Shown here one piece after another: positions 39,392 to 48,457 of a stretch of DNA of 64,000 bases. The position numbers were made by a program, and so were the translations under genes. The stretch lies in assembly GCF_900230195.1 (NCBI RefSeq), contig NZ_OCNE01000008.1:62001-126000 (forward strand), written 5' to 3'. The notes beneath the pieces were generated by a model. It was not told the origin of the DNA and ran no database searches. It saw only the letters and a program-made list of their open reading frames with translations. The number at the start of each line of letters is the position of its first letter. Position 1 is the first letter of the stretch. The stretch comes from Streptomyces zhaozhouensis. GTDB lineage: Bacteria; Actinomycetota; Actinomycetes; Streptomycetales; Streptomycetaceae.

Positions 39392-41458
39392 ATGCCGCAA
39401 CCGACACCCCGTTACCACCACCGCCGCCGCACCGCCGCGCTGGCGTCGTTCGCGGCCCTCGCCGTCGCGGGCACCACGCTCGCCGGCACCGCGCTGGCCG
39501 GCGCGCCCGACGGCGCGCCGGCCGACCGCGCCCCGGCCGCCCTGCCCGCCGCGTGGCCGACCGAGGCCGACGGCTTCGCCTCGGTCGACGCCCTCGGCCA
39601 GGACGGCACCTACGGCGGCCGGGACGGCGAGACCGTCACCGTCACCACCGAGGAGGAGCTGCGGCGGTACGCCACCGCCGAGGACCCCTACACCATCCGG
39701 GTGGACGGCGCGATCGAGTACGCCGACACCGGCGACGAGATCCCCGTCGCCTCCGACAAGACCATCGTCGGCGTCGGCACCTCGGGGGAGATCGTCGGCG
39801 GCGGCTTCTTCCTCGGGGAGGGCACCCACAACGTCATCCTCCGCAACCTCACCATCCGCGACACCTACGACGGTGACTGGGAGGGCAAGACCCACGACTG
39901 GGACGCCATCCAGATGGACGGCGCGCACCACGTGTGGATCGACCACAACCACCTGACGCGGATGGCCGACGGGCTGATCGACAGCCGGGAGGACACCACG
40001 TACCTCACCGTCTCCTGGAACCACCTCAGCGAGCACAACAAGGCGTTCGGCATCGGCTGGACCGAGAACGTCACGGCCGAGATCACCATCCACCACAACT
40101 GGATCGAGGAGACCGGCCAGCGCAACCCGTCCGCCGACAACATCGCGCGCGCCCACCTCTACAACAACTACCTGCTGGACGACCCCGACGGCGACATCGC
40201 CATGTCCTACGGCAACTACGCCAGGGGCGCCACGCACATGGTGCTGGAGAACAGCTACTTCGAGAACGTCCGCGACCCGTACTACCCGGACCCCGACGCG
40301 CGGTTGGTGGAACGCGGCTCCGTCCTGGACGGCACCTCGGGCCGCGCCGAGACGCGGGGCCCGGCGTTCGACCCGTCCGAGTTCTACGACTACACCCTCG
40401 ACCCGGCCGAGGACGTGCCGGCGCTGCTGCGCGCGGGCACCGGACCGCGGGCCGACGTCGCCGCCGCGACCCCCGCGGCCACCCCGGGGGCCACGGCCGC
40501 CGACGCCGACCTGGTCGTGGCCCCCGACGGCAGCGGCGACCACACCTCGGTCGCCGACGCGGTGAACGCCGTCCCGCCGGGCAACGACGCGCCGTTCACC
40601 ATCGCCATCGCGCCCGGCGTCTACCGCGAGACCGTCGAGGTCCCCTCCGACCGGCCGCACCTGCGGCTCGTCGGCACCGGCGGCGACCCCGGCCAGACCA
40701 CGATCGTCTACGACAACTCGGCCGGCACCGAACGGCCCGACGGCGGCCGCTACGGCACCTCGGGCAGCGCCACCGTGGCCGTCGAGGCCGACGACTTCCA
40801 GGCGACCAACCTCACCTTCGCCAACGACTTCGACGAGGCCGCCCACGCCGACCAGGAGGGCCACCAGGCCGTGGCGCTGCGCACCGCCGCCGACCGGATC
40901 GTGCTGCGGGACATCGTCGCCGACGGGGACCAGGACACCCTGCTGCTGGACACCGCCGCCAAGGGCACCGTGGGCCGGGTTCTCGTCGTCGACTCCACGG
41001 TGCGCGGCAACGTCGACTTCGTCTTCGGCCGCGCCACCGCCGTGATCCGCGACAGCGAAATCGAGGTCACCCGCCGCGCCGACGGCAGCTCGGGCGGCTA
41101 CGTCGCCGCGCCCTCCACGGTCGCCGAGCACCACGGCTTCCTCTTCGTCGACACCACCGTCACCGGCGACGTGGACGCGGGGAGTTACCGGCTCGGCCGC
41201 CCCTGGTACGCCGGCGGCGACGCCGCGCTCCACCCGCAGGCCGTCTTCCGGGACTCCACGCTCGGCGCGGCCGTCGCCGACGCGCCCTGGAGCGACATGG
41301 GCGGCTTTCCCTGGACCGGCGCCCGCCTCGCCGAGTACCGCAACACGGGCGAGGGCGCCGGCCGACCCGGCGCCGACCGGCCCCAGTTGAGCGACGAGGA
41401 GGCGCGGAACCACACCCCACAGGCGTGGTTCGGCGACTGGACGCCCGCCGCCGGCTGA
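39392..41458 (+). CDS. Secreted pectate lyase (PL1) - pectinesterase (CE8) fusion
   Basis: 688 aa: signal peptide (LASFAALAVAGTTLAGTALA), a PL1 pectate lyase domain (about 55-355), an Ala/Thr/Pro linker (about 350-370), then a CE8 pectin methylesterase (about 372-680). PL1: HHVWIDHNHLTRMADGLIDS, LTVSWNHLSEHNKAFGIGW. CE8: PFTIAIAPGVYRETVEVPSD, GHQAVALRTAADRIVLRDI, ADGDQDTLLLDTAAKG, NVDFVFGRATAVI (catalytic Asp), RLGRPW. One polypeptide should both demethylate pectin and cleave the polygalacturonate, so it suits plant-debris use. Export is by Sec or Tat (the N-terminus has RRR). It is transcribed singly. Confidence 0.93.
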   Translation: MPQPTPRYHHRRRTAALASFAALAVAGTTLAGTALAGAPDGAPADRAPAALPAAWPTEADGFASVDALGQDGTYGGRDGETVTVTTEEELRRYATAEDPYTIRVDGAIEYADTGDEIPVASDKTIVGVGTSGEIVGGGFFLGEGTHNVILRNLTIRDTYDGDWEGKTHDWDAIQMDGAHHVWIDHNHLTRMADGLIDSREDTTYLTVSWNHLSEHNKAFGIGWTENVTAEITIHHNWIEETGQRNPSADNIARAHLYNNYLLDDPDGDIAMSYGNYARGATHMVLENSYFENVRDPYYPDPDARLVERGSVLDGTSGRAETRGPAFDPSEFYDYTLDPAEDVPALLRAGTGPRADVAAATPAATPGATAADADLVVAPDGSGDHTSVADAVNAVPPGNDAPFTIAIAPGVYRETVEVPSDRPHLRLVGTGGDPGQTTIVYDNSAGTERPDGGRYGTSGSATVAVEADDFQATNLTFANDFDEAAHADQEGHQAVALRTAADRIVLRDIVADGDQDTLLLDTAAKGTVGRVLVVDSTVRGNVDFVFGRATAVIRDSEIEVTRRADGSSGGYVAAPSTVAEHHGFLFVDTTVTGDVDAGSYRLGRPWYAGGDAALHPQAVFRDSTLGAAVADAPWSDMGGFPWTGARLAEYRNTGEGAGRPGADRPQLSDEEARNHTPQAWFGDWTPAAG

Positions 41459-41582
41459 CGGTCCGCGCGGGCGTTGTCAGACCCCGGTGGCAGACTTGGG
41501 CGCCATGCCACCGGGGCCGGCCCGGTGACCGGGACGGGAGGCGCGGGCGGATGACACGGCGGCACGGCGCGGCGGTGCGCGG

Positions 41583-42737
41583 GTGAGGTTCCTGCACACC
41601 TCCGACTGGCATCTGGGCCGCACCTTCCACCGGGTGGGTCTGCTCGCCGAGCAGGAGGCGTTCCTCGACCATCTGGTCGCCGTCGCCCGCGCCGAGCGGG
41701 TCGACGCCGTGCTCGTCGCCGGGGACGTCTACGACCGGGCGGTGCCCCCGCTGGCCGCCGTGCGGCTCTTCGACGAGGCGCTGCACCGACTCGCCGGGCT
41801 CGGCGTGCCCACCGTGATGATCTCGGGCAACCACGACTCCCCGCACCGACTCGGCGTCGGCGGACGGCTGTTGGCCCGCGCCGGCGTCCATCTGCGCACC
41901 CGGCCCGAGGAGTGCGCCACCCCCGCCCTGCTGGACGACGCGCACGGCCCGGTCGCCGTCTACGGGCTGCCCTACCTGGAGCCGACGCTCACCCGCGAGA
42001 CGCTCGGCGCCGAGGCCCCCCGGCACGCGGCGGTGCTGGGCGCCGCGATGGAGCGCGTCCGCGCCGACCTCGCCGCCCGCCCCGCGGGCACCCGCTGCGT
42101 GGTGCTGGCGCACGCCTTCGTCACCGGCGGTCAACCCTCCGACAGCGAACGGGACATCACCGTCGGCGGGGTCGCCGCCGTGCCCGTCGCCACCTTCGAC
42201 GGCGCCCACTACACCGCCCTCGGCCACCTGCACGGCTGCCAGACCCTCACCGAGCGGGTCCGCTACTCCGGCTCCCCGCTGCCCTACTCCTTCTCCGAGG
42301 CCGGCCACCGCAAGAGCGTGTGGCTGGTCGACCTCGACGCCGCCGGAGCGGTGCGCGCCGAGCGCGTCGACTGCCCCGCCGGCCGGCCGCTCGCCCGGCT
42401 GCGCGGACGCCTGGAGACGCTGCTGGAAGACCCGGGACTCGCCCCGCACGAGGACGCGTTCGTCGAGGCCACCCTCACCGACCCGGTCCGCCCCGAGGAG
42501 CCCATGGCCCGGCTCGCCGCCCGCTTTCCGCACGCCGTCAGCCTGCTCTTCGAGCCGGAACGGCCTCCCGGCGCCGAGGCCACCGGCTACGCGGGGCGGC
42601 TCGACGGGCGCACCGACGAGCAGATCGCCGAGGACTTCGTCGCCCACGTCCGCGGCGGCCAGGGCCCCGACGGCGCCGAACGGGCCGCGCTGCGCTCGGC
42701 GTTGACCGCCGCCCGGCTGCGGGAGGGAGAGGGATGA
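41583..42737 (+). CDS. sbcD: Exonuclease subunit SbcD
   Basis: 384-aa metallophosphoesterase subunit of the SbcCD nuclease, which opens hairpins and trims DNA ends. Motifs FLHTSDWHLGRTFHRVGLL, VLVAGDVYDRAVPPLAAVRL, MISGNHDSPHRL and ALGHLHGCQ form the di-metal site. Start GTG 41583 (MRFLHTSDWHLG). The last 110 residues are the capping domain. The stop overlaps the sbcC start (ATGA), so the two subunits are made in one ratio. Confidence 0.96.
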   Translation: MRFLHTSDWHLGRTFHRVGLLAEQEAFLDHLVAVARAERVDAVLVAGDVYDRAVPPLAAVRLFDEALHRLAGLGVPTVMISGNHDSPHRLGVGGRLLARAGVHLRTRPEECATPALLDDAHGPVAVYGLPYLEPTLTRETLGAEAPRHAAVLGAAMERVRADLAARPAGTRCVVLAHAFVTGGQPSDSERDITVGGVAAVPVATFDGAHYTALGHLHGCQTLTERVRYSGSPLPYSFSEAGHRKSVWLVDLDAAGAVRAERVDCPAGRPLARLRGRLETLLEDPGLAPHEDAFVEATLTDPVRPEEPMARLAARFPHAVSLLFEPERPPGAEATGYAGRLDGRTDEQIAEDFVAHVRGGQGPDGAERAALRSALTAARLREGEG

Positions 42738-45700
42738 GGCTGCACGCGCTGACCGTCACGGCGTTCGGCCCCTTCGCCGGCACCCAGCGGATCGACTTCG
42801 ACCGGCTCGCCGGCGGCGGCCTCTTCCTGCTGCACGGACCGACCGGCGCCGGCAAGACCTCCGTGCTGGACGCCGTCGCCTACGCGCTCTACGGCTCCGT
42901 CCCCGGCGCCCGCCAGGGCAGCGTCCACGCGCTGCGCAGCGACCACGCCGACCCGGGGACGCCCACCGAGGTCGTCCTCGAACTCACCGTCGCCGGCCGC
43001 CGCTGGGAGCTGACCCGCAGCCCCGAGCAGCAGCGCCCCAAGCGCAGGGGCGGCGGCACCACCCGCGAGCGCGCCAGGAGCCTGCTGCGCGAACGCCGCA
43101 CCCCCGACGGCCCCTGGACGGCGCTCAGCGGCTCGCACCAGGAGATCGCCCGCGAGGTCGGCGAGGTGCTCGGCATGAACCGCGACCAGTTCTGCCAGGT
43201 GGTGCTGCTGCCCCAGGGCGACTTCGCGCGGTTCCTGCGCGCCGGCGCCGAGGACCGCGCCAAGCTGCTCGGCAGGCTCTTCGACACCCGCAGGTTCCGG
43301 GCCGCCGAGGACCACCTCGCCGAGCGCCGCGCCCGCGCCGCCGAACGGGTCGGCACCGGCGACGCGCGCCTGCTGGCCGCAGGCCACCGGGTGCGCCAGG
43401 CCGCGGGTGACGACCCCGAGCTGGCCGACCACCGGTGGGCCGAGCTCTCCGCCGGCGACCCCGGACTGGCGGACGCCGTCCTGGAGTTCGCCGCCCTGGC
43501 GCGCTCCGGCGCGCGGGAGCGCGCGGCGGTCGCCGCCCAGGCGCTGGCGGCGGCCGAGGCCGCCCACGCCCGCGCGCAGGAGCGGCACACCGAGACCGTG
43601 GAGCGGGCCCGACTGCGCCGGTCCCACGCCGAGGCGACCGAGCGCGCCGAGGCGCTGCGCCGGCGCCACCCCGAGCGGGAGGCGACGCGCGCGCGGCTGG
43701 AGCGCGCCAGGGCGGCCGACGCGGTGGCGCCGGCGCTGCGGCTGCGCGAGGCGGCGGCCGAGGAGCACCGCGCGGCGGTCGAGGCCGCCCGCGAGGCCCG
43801 CGCCGCGCTGCTCGACGCGGAGCCGGACGGCGCGGAGCTCGCCGAGGCGCCGGCCGCCGCCCTCGCCGCCGGTGAGCGCGAGGCGCGGACCCGGCTCGGC
43901 GAGCTGGCCGCCGCGCGGGCCGCCGAGGAGCGGGCGGAGGCGCTGGCCGCCGAGCTGGCCCGGCTCGCCGCCGCCGAGGGCGAGCGGCGCGCCGTCATCG
44001 AGGACGCCGACGCCCGGCTTGCCGACTGGCCCGCCGCCGCCGAGCGGCTGCGCGAGCGCCGCGAGCGCGCCAGGGCCGCGGGCGCCGCCCTGCCCCGGCT
44101 CGGGGAGCGCGTCGCCGAGGCCGGGCGCCGGGCGCGCGCCGCCGAGCGGCGGGACGCGCTGGCCGAGGCGGCGGCGGAGGCGCGCGCCGCGTCGCTCGGG
44201 GCGCGCGAGCGGGCGGCCGACGCGTTCGACCACTGGCTGCGGCTGAAGGACCGCAGGCTGGCCGGCATCGCCGCCGAGCTGGCCGCCGGGCTCAGCCCCG
44301 GCGAGCCGTGCGCCGTCTGCGGCGCCCGGGAGCACCCGGCGCCCGCGCCGCCCGGCGCCGACCCGGTCGACCCGGCCGCCGAGGAGGCCGCCCGCGCCGC
44401 CCACGGCGCGGCCGAGGCCGCCAGGGACGAGGCCGAACGCCGGGTCGCCGCGCGGGAGGCCGAGCACGCCGCGGCCCTGGCCGCCGCGGGCGACCGCTCG
44501 GCCGGGGAGCTCGCCGCCGAGCTGGCCGAGGCGACGGCCGAGCGGGACGCCGCCCGCGAGGAGTCCGCCGCCGAGCCGGCGGCGGCCGCCGCGCTGGAGC
44601 GCGCCGAGCGCACCCACGCCGAGCTGACCGAGACGCGCCGCGCGGCCGAGCGGGCGCTGGCCGCCGACGCCGCCCGCGCGGCCGCCCTCGCCGGCGAACG
44701 CGCCGCCCTCGCCGCCGAGCTCACCCGCGCCCGCGCCGGAGCCCCCAGCGTCGCCGCCCGCGCCGCCGCCCTGCGTCGGCGCGCCGAGGCGCTCGCGGCG
44801 GCCGGCGCGACCGCCCAGGCGGCCGAGGAGACGGCGGCCCGCGCCAAGGCCGCCGACGCCCGCTGCGCCGACGCCGCCTACGAGGCCGGCTTCGCCACCC
44901 CCGCCGAGGCCGGGGCGGCGGCCCTCGCCCCCGGGGAGCGGCGGGCGGCCGAGGAGCGGCTGGAGCGCTGGCGCGCGGAGGAGGCCGAGGTCGCCGCGCG
45001 GCTGTCCGACCCGCGCGTGCTGGCGGCGGCCGAGGGGCCGGGGGCCGACCCGGCCGCCAGCGAGGCCGCCCTGGGGACGGCCACCGCCCGGCTGCGCGCC
45101 GCCGCCTCTGCCGCGGCCACGGCCCGCCGGCGGTGCGCCGAGCTCGACGCCCTCGGCGAGGAACTGGCTGCCGAGACCAGCGCGTTGGCCCCCCTCCGGG
45201 AGGAGAGCCGGCGCATCGCCGGCATCGCGGGGCTGGCCGCCGGCACCTCCCCGCAGAACGAGTACCGGATGCGGCTGGAGACCTATGTGCTGGCCGCCCG
45301 GCTGGAGCAGGTCGCCGAGGCCGCGACCGTCCGGCTGCGCCGGATGTCCGCCGGCCGCTACGCCCTGGTCCACTCCGACGCCCGCGCCGCCCACCGCGCC
45401 CGCTCCGGCCTGGGGCTGAACGTCCTGGACGCCTGGACCGGCCGCGCCAGGGACACCGCCACGCTCTCCGGCGGCGAGTCCTTCTTCGTCTCCCTGGCGC
45501 TCGCCCTCGGCCTCGCCGACGTGGTCTCCGCCGAGGCCGGGGGCCGCCGGCTGGAGACCCTCTTCGTCGACGAGGGCTTCGGCAGCCTCGACGAGCAGTC
45601 CCTGGACGAGGTGCTCGACGTGCTGGACGGCCTGCGCGAGCACGACCGGCACGTCGGCATCGTCAGCCACGTCCCCGACCTGCGCGCCCGCGTCCCCAGC

Positions 45701-45769
45701 CAGCTGGAGATCCTCAAGACCCGCCGCGGCTCCACCGTCCGCCACCGCGACCACCCGGCCGGCGCGTGA
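42734..45769 (+). CDS. sbcC: Exonuclease subunit SbcC (SMC-like ATPase)
   Basis: 1011 aa, with the Rad50/SbcC architecture. N-terminal Walker A (FLLHGPTGAGKTSVLDAVAY ALYG), about 600 residues of Ala/Glu/Arg-rich coiled coil split by the zinc hook CAVCGAREHPAPAP (near residue 526), and the C-terminal head with signature TATLSGGESFFVSLALALGL ADVV and Walker B RLETLFVDEGFGSLDEQSLD. It binds ATP and acts with SbcD on DNA ends. The extreme Ala/Glu/Arg composition gives long open frames on the other strand, none of them real. Confidence 0.96.
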   Translation: MRLHALTVTAFGPFAGTQRIDFDRLAGGGLFLLHGPTGAGKTSVLDAVAYALYGSVPGARQGSVHALRSDHADPGTPTEVVLELTVAGRRWELTRSPEQQRPKRRGGGTTRERARSLLRERRTPDGPWTALSGSHQEIAREVGEVLGMNRDQFCQVVLLPQGDFARFLRAGAEDRAKLLGRLFDTRRFRAAEDHLAERRARAAERVGTGDARLLAAGHRVRQAAGDDPELADHRWAELSAGDPGLADAVLEFAALARSGARERAAVAAQALAAAEAAHARAQERHTETVERARLRRSHAEATERAEALRRRHPEREATRARLERARAADAVAPALRLREAAAEEHRAAVEAAREARAALLDAEPDGAELAEAPAAALAAGEREARTRLGELAAARAAEERAEALAAELARLAAAEGERRAVIEDADARLADWPAAAERLRERRERARAAGAALPRLGERVAEAGRRARAAERRDALAEAAAEARAASLGARERAADAFDHWLRLKDRRLAGIAAELAAGLSPGEPCAVCGAREHPAPAPPGADPVDPAAEEAARAAHGAAEAARDEAERRVAAREAEHAAALAAAGDRSAGELAAELAEATAERDAAREESAAEPAAAAALERAERTHAELTETRRAAERALAADAARAAALAGERAALAAELTRARAGAPSVAARAAALRRRAEALAAAGATAQAAEETAARAKAADARCADAAYEAGFATPAEAGAAALAPGERRAAEERLERWRAEEAEVAARLSDPRVLAAAEGPGADPAASEAALGTATARLRAAASAAATARRRCAELDALGEELAAETSALAPLREESRRIAGIAGLAAGTSPQNEYRMRLETYVLAARLEQVAEAATVRLRRMSAGRYALVHSDARAAHRARSGLGLNVLDAWTGRARDTATLSGGESFFVSLALALGLADVVSAEAGGRRLETLFVDEGFGSLDEQSLDEVLDVLDGLREHDRHVGIVSHVPDLRARVPSQLEILKTRRGSTVRHRDHPAGA

Positions 45770-45788
45770 GCCGCTCCCGCCGCACGGT

Positions 45789-46349
45789 TCAGCCGTCGCA
45801 CGACAGCGCGCGGGCGTCGGCGACCTCCGCGCCCATGTTGCGTTCCATCATCTCCAGCGCGGCCTCGGCCAGCCCGGGATGGATGTGCGCGACCGCGTCC
45901 CGGGGGACGGCCACCTCCAGGTGCCGGATATGCGCGTCCAACGCCGAGTACAGCACGCACTGCTCCGTCACCTGACCGCACAACACCAGTCGGGAGACGC
46001 CGAGTTCGGACAGCAGGTGGTCCAGCGGGGTCTGGTAGAAGATCGAGTGCCGCGCCTTCACGACGAACAGCGAGTCGTCGTCGGGCCGCACCGGCGTCAC
46101 CAGGTCCGCGTGCGGGCCGTCCAGCGCCCGGTCGATCAGTTCGCCGTGGTGGGAGCGCCAGCGGCCGAAGTTGTCGTTGACGTAGAGCACCGGCACGCCC
46201 GCCCGGCGCGCCCGGTCGATCAGCCCGACCATCGCCGGCAGCGCGCGGCGCACCGAGGCCATGAGCGGCTCGGCGTCGGGGTGGTCGTAGGTGTTGATCA
46301 TGTCGATGACCACGAGGGCCGTGACCCGCGGTGACGTGTGTCGCGCCAT
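45789..46349 (-). CDS. Isochorismatase-type cysteine hydrolase
   Basis: 186 aa: TALVVIDMINTYDHPDA (catalytic Asp), VVKARHSIFYQTPLDHLLSE (Lys), and LVLCGQVTEQCVLYSALDAH with the nucleophilic Cys. This is the cysteine hydrolase fold of nicotinamidase, isochorismatase and related amidases. The substrate is undefined; no isochorismate or NAD gene adjoins. It ends 19 bases from the convergent sbcC stop. Confidence 0.9.
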   Translation of the reverse strand: MARHTSPRVTALVVIDMINTYDHPDAEPLMASVRRALPAMVGLIDRARRAGVPVLYVNDNFGRWRSHHGELIDRALDGPHADLVTPVRPDDDSLFVVKARHSIFYQTPLDHLLSELGVSRLVLCGQVTEQCVLYSALDAHIRHLEVAVPRDAVAHIHPGLAEAALEMMERNMGAEVADARALSCDG

Positions 46350-46411
46350 GGCCCCTCGGGTGCCCGGGGCCGCCGTCCCCCAACCGCCGCCGGCGGGCCC
46401 GCCCGCCCGGC

Positions 46412-47653
46412 TCACGTGGGATGCCACTCGAACATCAGGATGGTCGCGTCGTCGCTCAGCCGGTCGCGCTGGTGGACGAGGATGGCCCTGATCAGCCGGC
46501 GCAGGGCCTCGGGGGCCGGCTCCCCGGCCGCGACGGCCCGCAGGACGAACTCGGTGAACCGCTCCTCCCCGAAGCGGACACCCGTGGCGTTCTTGGCGTC
46601 GGTGACGCCGTCGGTGTGCAGCAGCACGCGGTCGCCCGGCTCCAGCTGGATGCTGTCCGTGCGCCATTCCGCCTGCCCCAGCCGGTGCCCCATCCCCATC
46701 GGCACCTGGGGCTCGCTGGTCATCGCCTCGGCCAGCACCCGCTGCCCGCGCAGCAGCAGCGGGGGCGGGTGACCGCAGTTGACCCACCGCAGCAGGCCGT
46801 CCGCGACGCGCAGATGGCACAGGATCCCGGTCAGGTGCCGGTCCGGCAGCCAGTGGGCCAGATGGGAGTCGATGCTCCGGGCGATCCGGCTCAGGTCGGT
46901 CGCGTCGTCGTCCCGGCGGATGTTGCGGCAGCTGGCCATGCCGACGGTGGAGGCCAGCCCCGAGGACAGGTCGTGCCCCATGGCGTCCAGCACCGACACG
47001 TGCAGGTCCCCGTCGAGCAGCGAGTGGTCGAAGGAGTCGCCGCCCAGGTCGTAGGCGGGTTCCAGCACCGCGGACGAGGTGACCTGGTCGGTGCCCATGG
47101 TCCGCGGCGGCAGATAGGCCCACACCATCTCGGCCGGCATGTTCATCCGCTCGCTGCGGCGCACCCGGGGGAAAGCGTCGCTGAAGTGGGACTTGGAGAC
47201 GACGGCCAGCGCGATCAGCGACGCGAGGGCGCGGCAGACGCGCAGCGTCGGCCGGTCCAGGACGTCGGTGCGGATGCCGAGGACGCCGATCCGCTCGACG
47301 CCGTCGATCAGCGGCAGCCACAGGGTGAGCCCGCCGTCCGGGTGCTCCCCGGTCTCCATGGCACCGGTGCGGTAGGCCCGGCCGGCCTCGCTGGTGTCGA
47401 CGGGGAGCCGCTCGGGCGGCCGGCCCGGCTCGTGAGGAAGGGAGATCAGGGCCTGCTGCCGCACGTCCGCCAGGAGGATGTCGACGGCCCGCAGCCCCAG
47501 CGCCCCGACGTGCGCGTTGAACAACGCGGGCAGCCGCTCCGGCTCCACCTCGTGCATCCGCTCCAGCAGCAGGGCCAGTGTGCCCTGCCCCTCCTCGGAA
47601 CGGGCCATCGCCACCACCGCCTCGGAACAGGCCGTCACCGACCCCCGTCCCAT
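46412..47653 (-). CDS. PP2C-family (SpoIIE-type) serine phosphatase
   Basis: 413 aa. An N-terminal GAF-like sensor (about 25-160) leads to the PP2C-like phosphatase (about 185-410): LEPAYDLGGDSFDHSLLDGD, LHVSVLDAMGHDLSSGLAST, VNCGHPPPLLLRGQ, LEPGDRVLLHTDGVTDAK and LSDDATILMFEWH, including the metal-binding Asp residues. In Streptomyces these enzymes act on anti-anti-sigma proteins of the SpoIIAA/RsbV type. No such partner lies next to it, and the input signal is unknown. It is divergent from the hemerythrin gene. Confidence 0.92.
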   Translation of the reverse strand: MGRGSVTACSEAVVAMARSEEGQGTLALLLERMHEVEPERLPALFNAHVGALGLRAVDILLADVRQQALISLPHEPGRPPERLPVDTSEAGRAYRTGAMETGEHPDGGLTLWLPLIDGVERIGVLGIRTDVLDRPTLRVCRALASLIALAVVSKSHFSDAFPRVRRSERMNMPAEMVWAYLPPRTMGTDQVTSSAVLEPAYDLGGDSFDHSLLDGDLHVSVLDAMGHDLSSGLASTVGMASCRNIRRDDDATDLSRIARSIDSHLAHWLPDRHLTGILCHLRVADGLLRWVNCGHPPPLLLRGQRVLAEAMTSEPQVPMGMGHRLGQAEWRTDSIQLEPGDRVLLHTDGVTDAKNATGVRFGEERFTEFVLRAVAAGEPAPEALRRLIRAILVHQRDRLSDDATILMFEWHPT

Positions 47654-47799
47654 CGTGCCACCCGTCGCCTGACCTCGCAGGGCGGCGGCCCGACCGCCCC
47701 GACCCGTTTCCCCGGGGGCCGGCGCGGTTACCCGGGAGGGCCGAGACGAGGTCGCCGTGGGCGGGCACGCGCCGGCGGCCGGCGTGCCAGCAGGAGGAG

Positions 47800-48390
47800 A
47801 TGATCACGTTGGGTGACGCAGGAAGCGAACGCGCCGCGGCGGCGCGCCTGGAGGACGAGGACATCGTCGGCGTGCTGCTCGCCCAGCACGCCCGCATCCG
47901 CGACGGGTTCAGCGAGGTCCGGGTGGCCGAGGGAACCCGCAGGCAGGAGGAGTTCGACCGGCTGCGCGCCCTGCTCGCGGTGCACGAGACGGCGGAGGAG
48001 ATGATCCTGCGCCCCGTCGCGAAACGGGTGGCCGGCAAGCGGGAGGCCGAGGCCAGGAACGAGGAGGAGCACGAGGCCAACCAGGTCCTCGCGGAGCTGG
48101 AGAAGATGGGCGTGGACAACGCCGAGTTCGACGTGCGGTTCGACGAGTTCGAGCGGGCCGTCTCCGACCACGCCGACGCCGAGGAGCGCGACGAGTTCCC
48201 CTCCATCCTGGACTCCTGCTCACAGGAGGAACGCCTCCGGATGGGGCGGCGGCTGCTGGCCGCCGAGCGGATGGCGCCCACCCACCCCCACCCGAGCACG
48301 GCCGGCTCGCCCGCGGCCCAGTGGGCCGTCGGCCCCTTCGCCGCCATGACGGACCGGGTCAGGGACTCGCTGCGCCGCGACGGCGCCTGA
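47800..48390 (+). CDS. Hemerythrin HHE-domain protein
   Basis: 196 aa. LEDEDIVGVLLAQHARIRDG FSEV, LRALLAVHETAEEMILRPVA, NEEEHEANQVLAELEKM and FERAVSDHADAEERDEFPS give the His/Glu ligands of a four-helix di-iron bundle. The ATG 47800 sits only 2 bases after AGGAGG; TTG 47809, spaced better, is an alternative start that drops three residues. Possible roles are oxygen, NO or iron handling. A perfect 14-bp hairpin follows, separating it from the TPP enzyme. Confidence 0.88.
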   Translation: MITLGDAGSERAAAARLEDEDIVGVLLAQHARIRDGFSEVRVAEGTRRQEEFDRLRALLAVHETAEEMILRPVAKRVAGKREAEARNEEEHEANQVLAELEKMGVDNAEFDVRFDEFERAVSDHADAEERDEFPSILDSCSQEERLRMGRRLLAAERMAPTHPHPSTAGSPAAQWAVGPFAAMTDRVRDSLRRDGA

Positions 48391-48404
48391 AACCGCACCC
48401 ACCC

Positions 48405-48435
48405 CCGGCGGGCCCGTGCCGCACGGGCCCGCCGG
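48405..48435. terminator. Strong hairpin terminator after the hemerythrin gene
   Basis: CCGGCGGGCCCGTG pairs perfectly with CACGGGCCCGCCGG (14 bp) around a three-base loop, from 15 bases after the stop codon to 23 bases before the next start. It may also limit read-through into the TPP-enzyme gene. Confidence 0.75.
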
Positions 48436-48457
48436 CCCGCACAGGAGGAGCACCGGC

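Noticed and set aside
38408..41413. 1001-residue open frame antisense to the FMN reductase and pectinase genes
   Set aside because: Composition is Val/Gly/Arg/Asp without domains, and it crosses two well-supported genes on the other strand.
42587..45754. 1055-residue open frame antisense to sbcC
   Set aside because: It is the mirror of a very G+C-rich, Ala/Glu/Arg-rich gene, has only Gly/Arg/Gln low-complexity translation, and lacks a ribosome binding site; sbcC on the plus strand has all family motifs.
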